This document shows, in pieces, positions 33,446 to 42,394 of a stretch of DNA of 64,000 nucleotides. How positions within the stretch are numbered: position 1 is the stretch's first letter; each line of letters opens with the position of its first letter. Below the pieces are notes generated by a model. The model did not search any database, had not been told where the DNA came from, and saw only the letters and a program-made list of their open reading frames with translations. The translations under genes and the position numbers were made by a program. Source of the DNA: UBA5186 sp040005095 (GTDB lineage Bacteria > Actinomycetota > Thermoleophilia > Gaiellales > Gaiellaceae); assembly GCA_040005095.1 (NCBI GenBank), contig JBDTZN010000001.1, positions 31,512 to 95,511 of the forward strand, read 5' to 3'.

Positions 33446-34582
33446 ATCGACGGGATCTGGATCACCGAAGTCTCCGAGCCCGCCGAGGGAATCCGGCTGG
33501 CGGTCAAGGATCTCTTCGACACGGCCGGGCTGACGACGACCTACGGCTCGGTGATCTTCGCCGAGCATGTCCCGACGGAGAACGCCGAGGCGGTACGGCG
33601 GCTCGAACAGGCCGGGTACGCGAACGTCGGCAAGGCGAACCTGCACGAGTTCGCGTACGGGACCACCTCGATCAATCCGCACTTCGGCTCCGTGCCAAAC
33701 CCGATCGCGCCCGACCGGATCGCGGGCGGATCGTCGGGTGGCAGCGCGGCCGCCCTGGCCGCAGGGTTGGCCGACGCCGCCCTCGGCACGGACTCTGGGG
33801 GCTCGATCCGCATCCCCTCGGCCTGCTGCGGAACCGTTGGCCTGAAGCCGACCCACGGGCTCGTCCCGATCGACGGATGCTTTCCGCTCGCCCCGAGCTA
33901 CGACACCGCAGGCCCGATGGCGCGCGACGTCACCGGCTGCGCCGCGATGATGCGCGCGCTCGTCGCCGGCTTCGAGGAGCACCCTCTCGAGTCGCTCGAG
34001 GAAGTGCGGGTGGGCGTCGCGTGGCTCGAGCATGCGGATCCCGAGGTCCGCGAGCGCCTCCGCGCGGGAACCGAACTCTTCCCGAGACGCGAGAGCCTCG
34101 ACCTGCCGTTTGCGGAAGGGACGTTTCCGCTCTTCATGCGCGAGGTCGGAGACGTCCACCGTGCGCTCTTCCCCGACAACTCGGAGGCATACGGCGACGA
34201 CGTTCGCGTCAAGATCGAGCGCTGCCTCGGGGTCTCCGAGGGCGAAGCCAAGGCAGCGGCGGCAACACGCGAGCGATACCGGGACCATGTCGCCGAGCTG
34301 ACCGACGGATTCGACCTGATCGTGACGCCGACCCTTCCGATCGTCGCCCCACCGGCAGCCCTGGCGATCAACGACGCCTTCCGCGACCAGCTGACCCAAT
34401 TCACGTACCCGATCAACGCGCTCGGCCGCCCCGCACTCGCACTACCTTGCGGGCCCGCGGAGGAAGGCCTACCCGCCTCGGTGCAGCTCGTCGGCCGTGC
34501 GGGCGAGGATTCGCTTGTTCTGGCGGCTGGCGCGCTGCTCGAGAGCGCCCTTGCATCCCTCGATCGAGGGAGGGCCGCCTAA
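33446..34582 (+). CDS. Amidase signature family enzyme, start codon unclear
   Basis: The family triad is complete only if translation begins well before the first GTG (33551): Lys in LAVKDLFDTAG (codon 33506), cis-Ser in AGGSSGGSAAALAAG and nucleophile Ser in GTDSGGSIRIPSA. Amidase-like sequence (IDGIWITEVSEPAEGIRLAVKD) extends to about 33446, only 9 bp after the preceding TAG, yet contains no ATG, GTG or TTG. Possible starts are ATC at 33446/33455 or CTG 33497 preceded by GAGGGA. I give 33446 as the limit of recognisable protein. GatA-like or general amide hydrolase; the substrate is unknown. Confidence 0.75.
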   Translation: MDGIWITEVSEPAEGIRLAVKDLFDTAGLTTTYGSVIFAEHVPTENAEAVRRLEQAGYANVGKANLHEFAYGTTSINPHFGSVPNPIAPDRIAGGSSGGSAAALAAGLADAALGTDSGGSIRIPSACCGTVGLKPTHGLVPIDGCFPLAPSYDTAGPMARDVTGCAAMMRALVAGFEEHPLESLEEVRVGVAWLEHADPEVRERLRAGTELFPRRESLDLPFAEGTFPLFMREVGDVHRALFPDNSEAYGDDVRVKIERCLGVSEGEAKAAAATRERYRDHVAELTDGFDLIVTPTLPIVAPPAALAINDAFRDQLTQFTYPINALGRPALALPCGPAEEGLPASVQLVGRAGEDSLVLAAGALLESALASLDRGRAA

Positions 34583-34608
34583 CCCGGGGTGCCGACACAA
34601 ATAGCGGG

Positions 34609-36558
34609 ATGCTTGCCACTCGTCTTGCCCTGTTCGCGCTTGTCGCGCTGATCGTCGCGCCCGGCGCGACTCCGGCCGCAAAGCCGCCGAAGCTCATTGC
34701 CCCCGCGGGCCTGCGCGCGTTCCTGCTGCGCTCGGACGAGCTCCCCGGCCACGAGTTCCCGCGCACGCCGTCGTTCGCCTGGACTCCGGTGAAGGGCGCG
34801 CAGCACTACGAGTTCACGCTTTCGACCAGTCCCCTCTCCGCCGGCAGCGGCCTGGTCTGGGACGACTCGACCCTCACGTCTCCCGCCGCCGCCGTTCGAA
34901 TCGCTCTCCCCTGGATCACCGGCAATCCCTATTCGCTCTATGCACGCGTTCGGGCGATCGCCGTCAACGGCAGGGTCGGCCCCTGGACGCGGCCGTACGG
35001 CTTCAACGTCCGCTGGCCCAACGTGCCGGTCCCGCTCGCGTCTGCCCAGGGCCTGATTCGGTGGACCCCGGTCGAGGGCGCCACGTCCTACCAGGTCTGG
35101 TACGTGAACACCGACATCGGAGGACGCAGCAAGATCTTCTCCACCACCACGAACGTGGCGGACGAGCGCGAGTACTACGCCTTCCACCAGACCGACGACT
35201 TCATCAAGACCGTGCGCTGGCGGATTCGCGCCGTGCGCGCCATGTACGGGGCGTCCGCGAACGGGCTTCCCGCCGTCAGCTACGGGCCCTGGAGCAACAT
35301 CTACGAAACGCTCAATCCGCAGCTCACCCCACTGACCGGAAACCCGCTTGGGGTCCTGACGCCGACCGGCACCATCTCCGACGTCGCGTCCACGCCGCTC
35401 GCCCCGACCACGCACGCTCTCATGCCGGCCTTCACGTTCTCGGGCAACCAGAACAACGACCTCTCGGTGAGCCCTCTGTTCCGCGTCTACGTCTTCACCG
35501 ACCTCGACTGCGTGAACCTCGTCTACAAGAGCGCGATCGTCGGCGGCCCCGCATACGCCCCGCGCTCGAGCGGCCCGCTCGCCCTCCCGCGCGACCAGGC
35601 CGGCCTCGACGCAGCGACAAACAGCTTCCTCCCGGACGGAGTGGAGGGCACGAGTTTCACGACCGACGGCCTGCCGATCACGGCGACCGAGTCGGACAAG
35701 CCGAGCGTCTTCACCGTCAAGACGAGCACCGTAACGTCGAGCTCCGGCAGCGGGCCCGCCACTCCCGTAGCAGCCGATCCGAACGCGTTCCCGACCACGT
35801 TGACCGGCACCGGCGCACCCACCGACTTGTGGGACACGGGGTGGCCGACCGGGGAGTACTACTGGACCGTCGTCGGTGTCACCCCGGTGACCCGCACCGC
35901 GGTGCTCGTCGGCGGCGCCTCTGCCTCAACCGACACGATCACCGTCAGCAGCAGCGCCGGGTTCGCGGTCACCGACCGGATCCGCATCGGCACGGCAGCG
36001 AACGTCGAGACCCTCGCGATTGCCAAGATCGGGGGCTCGACCATCACGTTGAACGGTCCCCTGGCGCGCGCGCATGCTTCCGGCGAGCCGGTGACGAAGG
36101 CTTCTGGCACGGTCGAGTACTTCGACCAGGACGTCGCACAGGACGCCTGCTCGCAGGGTCGCATCGCGTCCTTCGGCAAGACCAGCCCGACGGCCCTGTC
36201 GTCCGGCGCGGCCCCGTTCGCCTCAGGCCTGTCGCCGAGCGGACGGCTCGTCGCCGCAGCAGGCTCAAACCCCAAGTTCTACGGCCCGCCGCTCGTCGCC
36301 TGGCAGCCGGCGCTCGGAGCCACCGCCTATGAGCTTCAGATCAGCAAGTCACGCTACCCATGGCGGGCGATCGGCAACCCGTACTACACCTTCTCGACGG
36401 CCGCGACGCTGCCGCTCACCCCGGGCACGTGGTATTACCGCGTGCGCGGCATCAATCTCTCGCTACCGGCCGGAGCCGCTCAGCAGATGAGCTGGTCGAA
36501 GCCGATCGGCCTCGTGGTCACTAAGCCGAAGTTCAAGATCGTTTCGCGTTCGCGCTAG
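34609..36558 (+). CDS. Large secreted protein with fibronectin-III-like repeats
   Basis: 649 residues from ATG, signal peptide to about residue 23 (MLATRLALFALVALIVAPGA). Strand-rich modules repeat FAWTPVKGAQHYEFTLS, IRWTPVEGATSYQVWYV and VAWQPALGATAYELQIS, each with W-x-P-x-x-G-A-x-x-Y, the pattern of fibronectin type III-like domains. A central segment with SASTDTITVSSSAGFAVTDRIRIG resembles a capsid- or tail-fibre-like strand repeat. No catalytic motif seen. Probably a surface or secreted adhesive protein. Confidence 0.75.
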   Translation: MLATRLALFALVALIVAPGATPAAKPPKLIAPAGLRAFLLRSDELPGHEFPRTPSFAWTPVKGAQHYEFTLSTSPLSAGSGLVWDDSTLTSPAAAVRIALPWITGNPYSLYARVRAIAVNGRVGPWTRPYGFNVRWPNVPVPLASAQGLIRWTPVEGATSYQVWYVNTDIGGRSKIFSTTTNVADEREYYAFHQTDDFIKTVRWRIRAVRAMYGASANGLPAVSYGPWSNIYETLNPQLTPLTGNPLGVLTPTGTISDVASTPLAPTTHALMPAFTFSGNQNNDLSVSPLFRVYVFTDLDCVNLVYKSAIVGGPAYAPRSSGPLALPRDQAGLDAATNSFLPDGVEGTSFTTDGLPITATESDKPSVFTVKTSTVTSSSGSGPATPVAADPNAFPTTLTGTGAPTDLWDTGWPTGEYYWTVVGVTPVTRTAVLVGGASASTDTITVSSSAGFAVTDRIRIGTAANVETLAIAKIGGSTITLNGPLARAHASGEPVTKASGTVEYFDQDVAQDACSQGRIASFGKTSPTALSSGAAPFASGLSPSGRLVAAAGSNPKFYGPPLVAWQPALGATAYELQISKSRYPWRAIGNPYYTFSTAATLPLTPGTWYYRVRGINLSLPAGAAQQMSWSKPIGLVVTKPKFKIVSRSR

Positions 36559-36561
36559 TCG

Positions 36562-37407
36562 CTAGCCCGCGGCCCGCACGGCGGCCTCGTAGACCGGGTC
36601 GCGCGTGAAGGTGTCGAGCTCGTCCGAGAGCAGGTCGGACGGATCGGGCGCGTCGCCCGGGGGAAACGGCGTCGGCTCTCCATCGACGTCGACACCGACG
36701 AGCTTGTTCGCGTCCTCGTGCTCGAGCTCGACCGGACGGTCGAGCCGCGAGCGCAGCCAGCCTGCGATGAGGTGCGCCTGGGCGGCCGTGCCCGTGACGC
36801 CGATCCGTTCGACCGACGCGATCCCCGGCCACAGCGAGGCGAGCTGCGCGCGCCACCTGCTCGTCCGCGCCCAGGCGATGTCGGACACGGCGACGTGGTC
36901 GAACAGCTCCGCCAGCCTGGGGTAGGCGTCGGGAAGGTTCGCCCACTCGGTCGAGTCGACGATCAGGCGGTCGACCACTTCCACGAGCTGGCCGAGCTGC
37001 GCGGAGTCCCAGTCGGGCTCGCCGCGCCAGCGGAGGAACACCGGCAGGTCGGAGATCAGGAGCGGCTGGACGACGCTCGCCGGCGCTTCGGAGCGCCGGC
37101 CCTTAAGGCGGATGCGGATCGTCTCGGTGCAGACCTGACGCTCGCCGCCGGTCGCGAAGCAGTCGATCGACACCTCGGCCTCGAGCGCGTCGTCCTCGTC
37201 GGGCTCGGGAACGAGCACGATCGTACGCGAGGGATGCCGCTCGGCGAGGCCGGCGAGGACGTTCTCGGCCGCTCCGACCCAATCGGCCGGCACCCACGCG
37301 ATGTGCGTCATCACGCTCGTCTGCTGCAGCGGCTGTCCGGCCGCCGCCTGGTCCGAGCGCAGCTCGTTCAGCTCGTGCTCGAGCTCGGCGATCGACGAGG
37401 CGCTCAG
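36562..37407 (-). CDS. opcA: Glucose-6-phosphate dehydrogenase assembly protein OpcA
   Basis: OpcA-like sequence starts LSASSIAELEHELNELRSDQ and continues through TSVMTHIAWVPADW, ISDLPVFLRWRGEP and LIVDSTEW. The first in-frame GTG (37314) would cut off 31 conserved-looking residues. The CTG at 37407 overlaps the zwf stop as CTGA and has GGAGG 5 bp upstream, so I choose it; this gives 281 residues. OpcA activates Zwf and shifts flux into the oxidative pentose-phosphate path. It is the last gene of the tal-pgi-gnd-zwf-opcA string. Confidence 0.85.
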   Translation of the reverse strand: MSASSIAELEHELNELRSDQAAAGQPLQQTSVMTHIAWVPADWVGAAENVLAGLAERHPSRTIVLVPEPDEDDALEAEVSIDCFATGGERQVCTETIRIRLKGRRSEAPASVVQPLLISDLPVFLRWRGEPDWDSAQLGQLVEVVDRLIVDSTEWANLPDAYPRLAELFDHVAVSDIAWARTSRWRAQLASLWPGIASVERIGVTGTAAQAHLIAGWLRSRLDRPVELEHEDANKLVGVDVDGEPTPFPPGDAPDPSDLLSDELDTFTRDPVYEAAVRAAG

Positions 37408-38921
37408 TGCCGCCTCCAGGAGCGCCCGTCGCGCTTGAGGAGTTCGTCCGCCGCGACCGGACCCCAGGTGCCGGCTGCGTAATTCGGGAAGTTAGCTCGG
37501 TCGCGGCGCCACGCGGCGACGATCGTGTCGACGAGCTGCCACTGCTCGTCCACCTCGTCGGCCCGCGTGAACAGCGTCGCGTCGCCGAGCAGGCAGTCGA
37601 GGATCAAGCGCTCGTAGGCCTCCGGCAGCCCCGTGCGGAAGGCGCCGCCGTAGAGGAAGTCCATGTGCACCGTCCGGATGGACATGCCCTGGCCGGGCAC
37701 CTTCGCGCCGATCGCCAGCGACACACCCTCGTCCGGCTGGATGTGAACAAGCAGGACGTTGGGGCGCAGCCCGTCGCCGGCGATGTCGGCGAACGGCGGA
37801 TGCGGCGCGCGGTGAAACTGGATCGCGATCGTCGTCTCGCGCCGCGCGAGGCGCTTGCCCGCTCGCACGTAGAACGGCGTGTCGGCCCAGCGCCAGTTGT
37901 CGACGTAGAGCTTGGCGGCGACGTACGTGTCGGTCATCGAGTCGGGAATGACACCGGACTCCTCACGGTAGGCCGGCACCTCCTCGCCCTCGACGAAGCC
38001 GGGTCCGTACTGGCCGCGCACGACGCTCTTCGGGCCAGGCGTGTGCAGTGAGCGCAGCACCTTGACCTTCTCGCCGCGCACGGAGTCGGCGGTGAAGTCG
38101 ATCGGCGGCTCCATCGCGGTGAGCGCCACGAGCTGCAGCAGATGGTTCTGGAAGATGTCGCGGATCACGCCGGCCTGCTCGTAGTAGGCGGCGCGGCCCT
38201 CGATGCCGATCGACTCGGCGACCGTGATCTGGACGTGGTCGATGAACTGGCGGTTCCAGATCGGCTCGAAGATGCCGTTCGCGAAGCGCAGCGCGAGCAT
38301 GTTCTGGACCGTCTCCTTGCCGAGGTAGTGGTCGATCCGGAAGACCTCGCTCTCGTCGAAGTGCTCGCCGAGCTGCGCGTTGAGGGCGCGCGCGGAGTCG
38401 ACGTCGTGGCCGAACGGCTTCTCGATGATCAGCCGCACCCAGCCGTTGGCTCCACGGCGACGACCGAGCTCCTCGATGAGCGTGCCGATCGCGTCGGGCG
38501 GGACCGCGAAGTAATAGACGCGGTTCTCGCCCGTTCCACGTTCCCGGTCGAGCTCGTTCAGAGTCTTCCCGAGGTCGTCCTCCTTCGTACCGTCCGCGAA
38601 GTCCATGGCGAGGTAGCGCATCCCGTCGGCAAGCCACTTCCACACGTCGTCGCGAAACTCGTCGCGGCCGTGCTCCTGGACCGCCTTCTTCATCTCCTCG
38701 ATCCAGTTCTCGTTCGACATCTCGCTTCGCGCGACTCCGACGACCGCGAACTGCTCAGGCAGGAGCCGGCGGAACGCAAGCGAGTAGAGCGCGGGGAAAA
38801 GCTTCCGGTGCGTCAGGTCGCCCGAGGCTCCGAAGATGACGAGCACGCACGGCTCGGGCCGGCGCGTGACGCGCAAGCCGTCCAGCAGCGGGTTTTGCTG
38901 CTCCTCGGTCGGCGCGGCCAC
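37404..38921 (-). CDS. zwf: Glucose-6-phosphate 1-dehydrogenase
   Basis: 505 residues from GTG 38921, overlapping the gnd stop (TAGTG). NADP-binding motif VIFGASGDLTHRK (29-40), catalytic signature RIDHYLGKE (195-203, His198), and EKPFGHD. It oxidises glucose-6-phosphate to the lactone and makes NADPH. Coupled with opcA downstream and gnd upstream. Confidence 0.97.
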   Translation of the reverse strand: MAAPTEEQQNPLLDGLRVTRRPEPCVLVIFGASGDLTHRKLFPALYSLAFRRLLPEQFAVVGVARSEMSNENWIEEMKKAVQEHGRDEFRDDVWKWLADGMRYLAMDFADGTKEDDLGKTLNELDRERGTGENRVYYFAVPPDAIGTLIEELGRRRGANGWVRLIIEKPFGHDVDSARALNAQLGEHFDESEVFRIDHYLGKETVQNMLALRFANGIFEPIWNRQFIDHVQITVAESIGIEGRAAYYEQAGVIRDIFQNHLLQLVALTAMEPPIDFTADSVRGEKVKVLRSLHTPGPKSVVRGQYGPGFVEGEEVPAYREESGVIPDSMTDTYVAAKLYVDNWRWADTPFYVRAGKRLARRETTIAIQFHRAPHPPFADIAGDGLRPNVLLVHIQPDEGVSLAIGAKVPGQGMSIRTVHMDFLYGGAFRTGLPEAYERLILDCLLGDATLFTRADEVDEQWQLVDTIVAAWRRDRANFPNYAAGTWGPVAADELLKRDGRSWRRH

Positions 38922-39829
38922 TAGCGCGGATCCTGCGGCGTGGCCTTCGCGTCCTCGACAGCCTTGACCGCGTGGCCGCCGAACTGGTTGCGGAGCGCGG
39001 CGGTGACCTTGGCCGCGAACGACTCCTCTTGTCGGGACGCGAACCGGGCGTAGAGGGCCGCGCTGATCACCGGCACGGGCACGTCCTCGGCGATCGCCTC
39101 GGCGATCGTCCAGCGTCCCTCGCCCGAGTCCTCGACATAGCCGTGGATCTTCTCCAGCTTCGAGCCGTCCTTCTCGAAGGCGGCGTGCAGAAGCTCGAGC
39201 AGCCAGGACCGGACGACGGAGCCGTAGCGCCAGATGCCGGCGATCTCGTGCAGATCGAGGTCGTAATCCGGCTGGGCTTTCATCACTTCGAAGCCCTCGG
39301 CATAGGCCTGCATCAGGCCGTACTCGATGCCGTTGTGAACCATCTTCACGAAGTGGCCCGCGCCGGGCTTGCCGACGTGCGCGTAGCCGTCTTCGGGCGC
39401 GAGTGACTCGAAGATCGGGCGCAGCCGCTCGACCGGCTCGTCGTCGCCCCCGGCCATCAGGCAGAAGCCCACCTCGAGTCCCCAGATGCCACCCGAGACG
39501 CCGACGTCGACGAAGTGGACGCCGTGCTCGTGCGCCTCCTTGTAGCGCCGCTGCGAGTCGCGGAAGTTCGAATTGCCGCCGTCCACGATCGTGTCGCCCT
39601 GGTCCGCGATGTCGAGCAGCTCGAGGAACGTCGACTCGGTGATCTCGCCGGCCGGGATCATCATCCAGAAGGCGCGGGGCTGCTCGAGCTGCTCCGCGAG
39701 CTCGTGCAGCGACTCGGCGGTCGACTCGACCTGCGGGTCGTACGTCTTGACGTCGTGGCCGCCCTGCTCGCGCAGGCGCTCCGTCATCCCGCTCCCCATC
39801 CGGCCCAGGCCGATCATCCCGAGTTGCAT
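38921..39829 (-). CDS. gnd: 6-phosphogluconate dehydrogenase, short (GndA/YqeC) type
   Basis: 302 residues from ATG. N-terminal Rossmann motif GMIGLGRMGSGM; substrate-binding VSGGIWGLEVGFCLMAGG and the KMVHNGIEYGLMQAYAEG helix with catalytic Lys. The length matches the short, often NAD-preferring decarboxylating enzymes rather than the 470-residue form. Start overlaps the pgi stop (TAATG). Confidence 0.93.
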   Translation of the reverse strand: MQLGMIGLGRMGSGMTERLREQGGHDVKTYDPQVESTAESLHELAEQLEQPRAFWMMIPAGEITESTFLELLDIADQGDTIVDGGNSNFRDSQRRYKEAHEHGVHFVDVGVSGGIWGLEVGFCLMAGGDDEPVERLRPIFESLAPEDGYAHVGKPGAGHFVKMVHNGIEYGLMQAYAEGFEVMKAQPDYDLDLHEIAGIWRYGSVVRSWLLELLHAAFEKDGSKLEKIHGYVEDSGEGRWTIAEAIAEDVPVPVISAALYARFASRQEESFAAKVTAALRNQFGGHAVKAVEDAKATPQDPR

Positions 39830-41268
39830 TACAGGTCCTCCAATCTGACGCGTGCGATTCGCCGTCCCCGTTCCCGCAACGACTCGAAGTCACCCGCGGC
39901 CTGCGCGCGGATGAGGCGGCCGAACCCGAACGGCTGGTTCGGAATCGCGATCTCCTCGCCCGTGTCGTCCACGACCTGGATGAAGAGGCCGGTGTTGGGC
40001 CCGCCCTTGTGGAGCTGCCCGGTGGAGTGCAGGTAGCGCGGGCCGAGACCCTGCGTGACGACGCAGCCGGTCTCGCGGCGAGCGCGCTCAGCGAGGGGCT
40101 GCAGCTCGCCCTCACGCAGCGGATCGATGAAGGCCTGGATGCAGACGTAATCGCCCTCGCGCGCCTGCGCGAGCAGCTCGTCGACCGACCCCTCGGGCTC
40201 CAGCGACGGCTCCTCGCCCGAGTCGAGCACCTGCTTCGTCCGGTCCTTCGCGGCCTGGACGTCCGGCTGGTCGAATGGGTTGATCCCGAGGATCGATCCC
40301 GCGACGGCGACGGCGAATTCCCAGCGGAAGAACTCCTGGCCGAGCTCGTACGGATCGGGAAGCCGCACCTCGCCGCGCTGGCGGTCCGGCCCGTCGGGTG
40401 ACTCGCCGGGAGCCGGCACGAGCCCTTTGCCCTGCTTGCCCGTCGACTCGGCGATCAATTGCTCGGCCCAGAGGCCGAAACCGCCGTCGGTGCCGTCGAT
40501 GCAGATCTTGTCGCGCCCCTCGCGCCAGCCCTCACCGAACTGGAGCCCCAGCTCGAGTCCCGGGTTGCCCTCGTCGAGGCGGCAGGCCTCGACCATCTCG
40601 CGCGTGCGCTCGAGGAGCCGTCCGACGTCGATTCCCATCACGGCCGCCGGGACGAGGCCGAACGGCGAGAGGGCCGAGTAGCGCCCGCCGATCGCGGCGT
40701 CGCCCGCGAATAGCGCTCGAAAATCGCGCTGACGCGCTTGATTTTCGAGCGATGAGCCAGGATCCGTGATCGCGGCAAATTTGCTTCCGTCGCGGCGGGT
40801 CTTCTCCCAGAAGAAGTCCATGTGCGACAGCGTTTCGAGCGTGGACCCGGACTTCGACGAGACGATGAACAGCGTCTTCTCTAGATCGAGGAACTCGAGG
40901 ATGTGGCGGAGCATCGCCGGGTGCGTCGTGTCGAGGACGTGGAAGCCCTTGACGCCGAACGTCCCCTTCAGCACCTCTGGCGCGAGGCTCGACCCGCCCA
41001 TCCCGAGCAGGACGCAGGTTTCTAGCCCGTCTTCGCGCGCCTGCTCGGCGAACTCGGCCTCGAGGACGTGCTCGCCCTTGAGCGGCGCATCGAGCCACCC
41101 GAGCCAGCGGTCCTCGTCCGCGTTCGTCCAGACGCCCTTGTCGCGCGCCCAGATCCCGTGGACGAGGTCCGAATTTGAGCTCAGGGCCGTCCCTCGCGAA
41201 CTTCCATCGTGTCGACTGGTCGGTTCAGACGGACGTGCGGGAGGACCCGCACGTCCTGATGGCGGCAC
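39829..41268 (-). CDS. pgi: Glucose-6-phosphate isomerase
   Basis: Isomerase motifs: VLLGMGGSSLAPEVL, VSSKSGSTLETLSHM and GGRYSALSPFGLVPAAVMG. It resembles the C-terminal half of actinobacterial/cyanobacterial transaldolase-isomerase fusions (WARDKGVW, LGWLDAP). The first in-frame start is GTG 41268, but that lies inside a hairpin and the next 28 codons are not protein-like. A CTG at 41184 with GAGGG about 6 bp upstream (451 residues) may be the real start. It interconverts glucose- and fructose-6-phosphate, returning carbon to the oxidative pathway. Confidence 0.9.
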   Translation of the reverse strand: MPPSGRAGPPARPSEPTSRHDGSSRGTALSSNSDLVHGIWARDKGVWTNADEDRWLGWLDAPLKGEHVLEAEFAEQAREDGLETCVLLGMGGSSLAPEVLKGTFGVKGFHVLDTTHPAMLRHILEFLDLEKTLFIVSSKSGSTLETLSHMDFFWEKTRRDGSKFAAITDPGSSLENQARQRDFRALFAGDAAIGGRYSALSPFGLVPAAVMGIDVGRLLERTREMVEACRLDEGNPGLELGLQFGEGWREGRDKICIDGTDGGFGLWAEQLIAESTGKQGKGLVPAPGESPDGPDRQRGEVRLPDPYELGQEFFRWEFAVAVAGSILGINPFDQPDVQAAKDRTKQVLDSGEEPSLEPEGSVDELLAQAREGDYVCIQAFIDPLREGELQPLAERARRETGCVVTQGLGPRYLHSTGQLHKGGPNTGLFIQVVDDTGEEIAIPNQPFGFGRLIRAQAAGDFESLRERGRRIARVRLEDL

Positions 41269-41281
41269 CGCAAGCGGTGCC
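41231..41281 (-). repeat. Two perfect hairpins between tal and pgi
   Basis: GGCACCG/CGGTGCC (41264-41281, 4-nt loop) and GGACGTGCGGG/CCCGCACGTCC (41231-41256, 4-nt loop) follow the tal stop directly. There is no U-run. They may stabilise tal mRNA or reduce pgi expression. Confidence 0.55.
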
Positions 41282-42394
41282 TCATGCGGATACGAGCTCG
41301 CCGCGCTTGGAGCGAATGCCCTCGAGCAGGTCGGCGAACGAATCGGAGAACTTCTGCACGCCCTCCTCCTCGAGTACCCGCACGACGTCGTCGTAGTCGA
41401 CGCCCGCGTCGGCGAGGTCCTTCAGGAGCTGCTGTGCGCCCTCGAGGTCGTGCTCGATCGAGTTCGGCTTGACCTCGCCGTGATCCTGGAAGGCTTGGAT
41501 CGTCTCCTGCGGCATCGTGTTCACGGTGTCCGGCCCGATCAGCTCCTCGACGTACATGACGTCGCGATAGTCCGGGTTCTTGACCGAGGTGGACGCCCAG
41601 AGGCAGCGCTGCTTCGTCGCGCCCTTCGCGGCCAGCGCCTCCCAGCGCTCGCCGGAGAACGCCTCCTTGTAGTGCGCGTACGCGAGCCGCGCGTTCACGA
41701 TACCGAGCTTGCCCTTCAGGTCGTCGTGGTCGCCGATCGCGTCGAGGCGCTTGTCGACCTCGGTGTCCACACGCGAGACGAAGAAGCTCGCGACGGACGC
41801 GACCCGCGTCGGATTCTCTCCCGCCTCGACCAAGCGCTCGAGCCCGCGGATGTACGACTCGACCACTTCGCGATAGCGCTGCAGCGAGAAGATCAGCGTG
41901 ACGTTGATGTTCCTGCCCTCCGCGATGCAGTCCTCGATCGCGCCGAGGCCGGGCTGCGTCCCCGGGATCTTCACGTGCAGGTTCGGCCGATCGGCCAGCT
42001 CGTGCAGGCGCATCGCCTGGTCGTAGGTCTCCTCGCGCTTGTAGGCCAGCGTCGGGTCGACCTCCCACGAGACGTAGCCGTCCTTGCCCTTCCCCTCGTC
42101 CCAGACTTTGCGGAGGAGGTCGCAGGCGTCGACCACGTCGCGGCAGGTGAGCTTGATGAAGATCTCGCGCTCGTCGGTCTCGCCGGCGTCGAGGAGCTCC
42201 TTCAGCTGCTCGTCGTACGAGTCGCCCTCCGAGATCGCCTTCTGGAAGATCGTCGGGTTGGACGTAATGCCGACGACGGCGTCCTCGCGCATCGTCCGCT
42301 CGAGCTCGCCCTCGTGGATCAGCTTCCGCGAGAGGTAGTCGATCCAGACGCTGACGCCGGCCTCGCTCAATGTGTGCAGGTTCGAATCAGGCAT
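41282..42394 (-). CDS. tal: Transaldolase
   Basis: 370 residues from ATG, overlapping rpiB by 8 bp. Motifs: GITSNPTIFQKAI, FIKLTCRDVVDACDLL, EVDPTLAYKREETYDQA, and Schiff-base Lys in NLHVKIPGTQPG. C-terminal region with QRCLWASTSVKNPDYRDVMYVEELIG. Transfers dihydroxyacetone units in the non-oxidative pentose-phosphate path. In many actinobacteria tal and pgi are fused; here they are separate. Confidence 0.96.
   Translation of the reverse strand: MPDSNLHTLSEAGVSVWIDYLSRKLIHEGELERTMREDAVVGITSNPTIFQKAISEGDSYDEQLKELLDAGETDEREIFIKLTCRDVVDACDLLRKVWDEGKGKDGYVSWEVDPTLAYKREETYDQAMRLHELADRPNLHVKIPGTQPGLGAIEDCIAEGRNINVTLIFSLQRYREVVESYIRGLERLVEAGENPTRVASVASFFVSRVDTEVDKRLDAIGDHDDLKGKLGIVNARLAYAHYKEAFSGERWEALAAKGATKQRCLWASTSVKNPDYRDVMYVEELIGPDTVNTMPQETIQAFQDHGEVKPNSIEHDLEGAQQLLKDLADAGVDYDDVVRVLEEEGVQKFSDSFADLLEGIRSKRGELVSA

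Noticed and set aside
33121..34608. Apparent 500-residue N-terminal extension of the large secreted protein
   Set aside because: It is a shadow of ctaB and the amidase; ATG 34609 gives a clean signal peptide.
38922..40115. Apparent fusion of an upstream domain to Zwf
   Set aside because: The upstream part of that frame is the shadow of gnd and pgi; Zwf has its own GTG overlapping the gnd stop.
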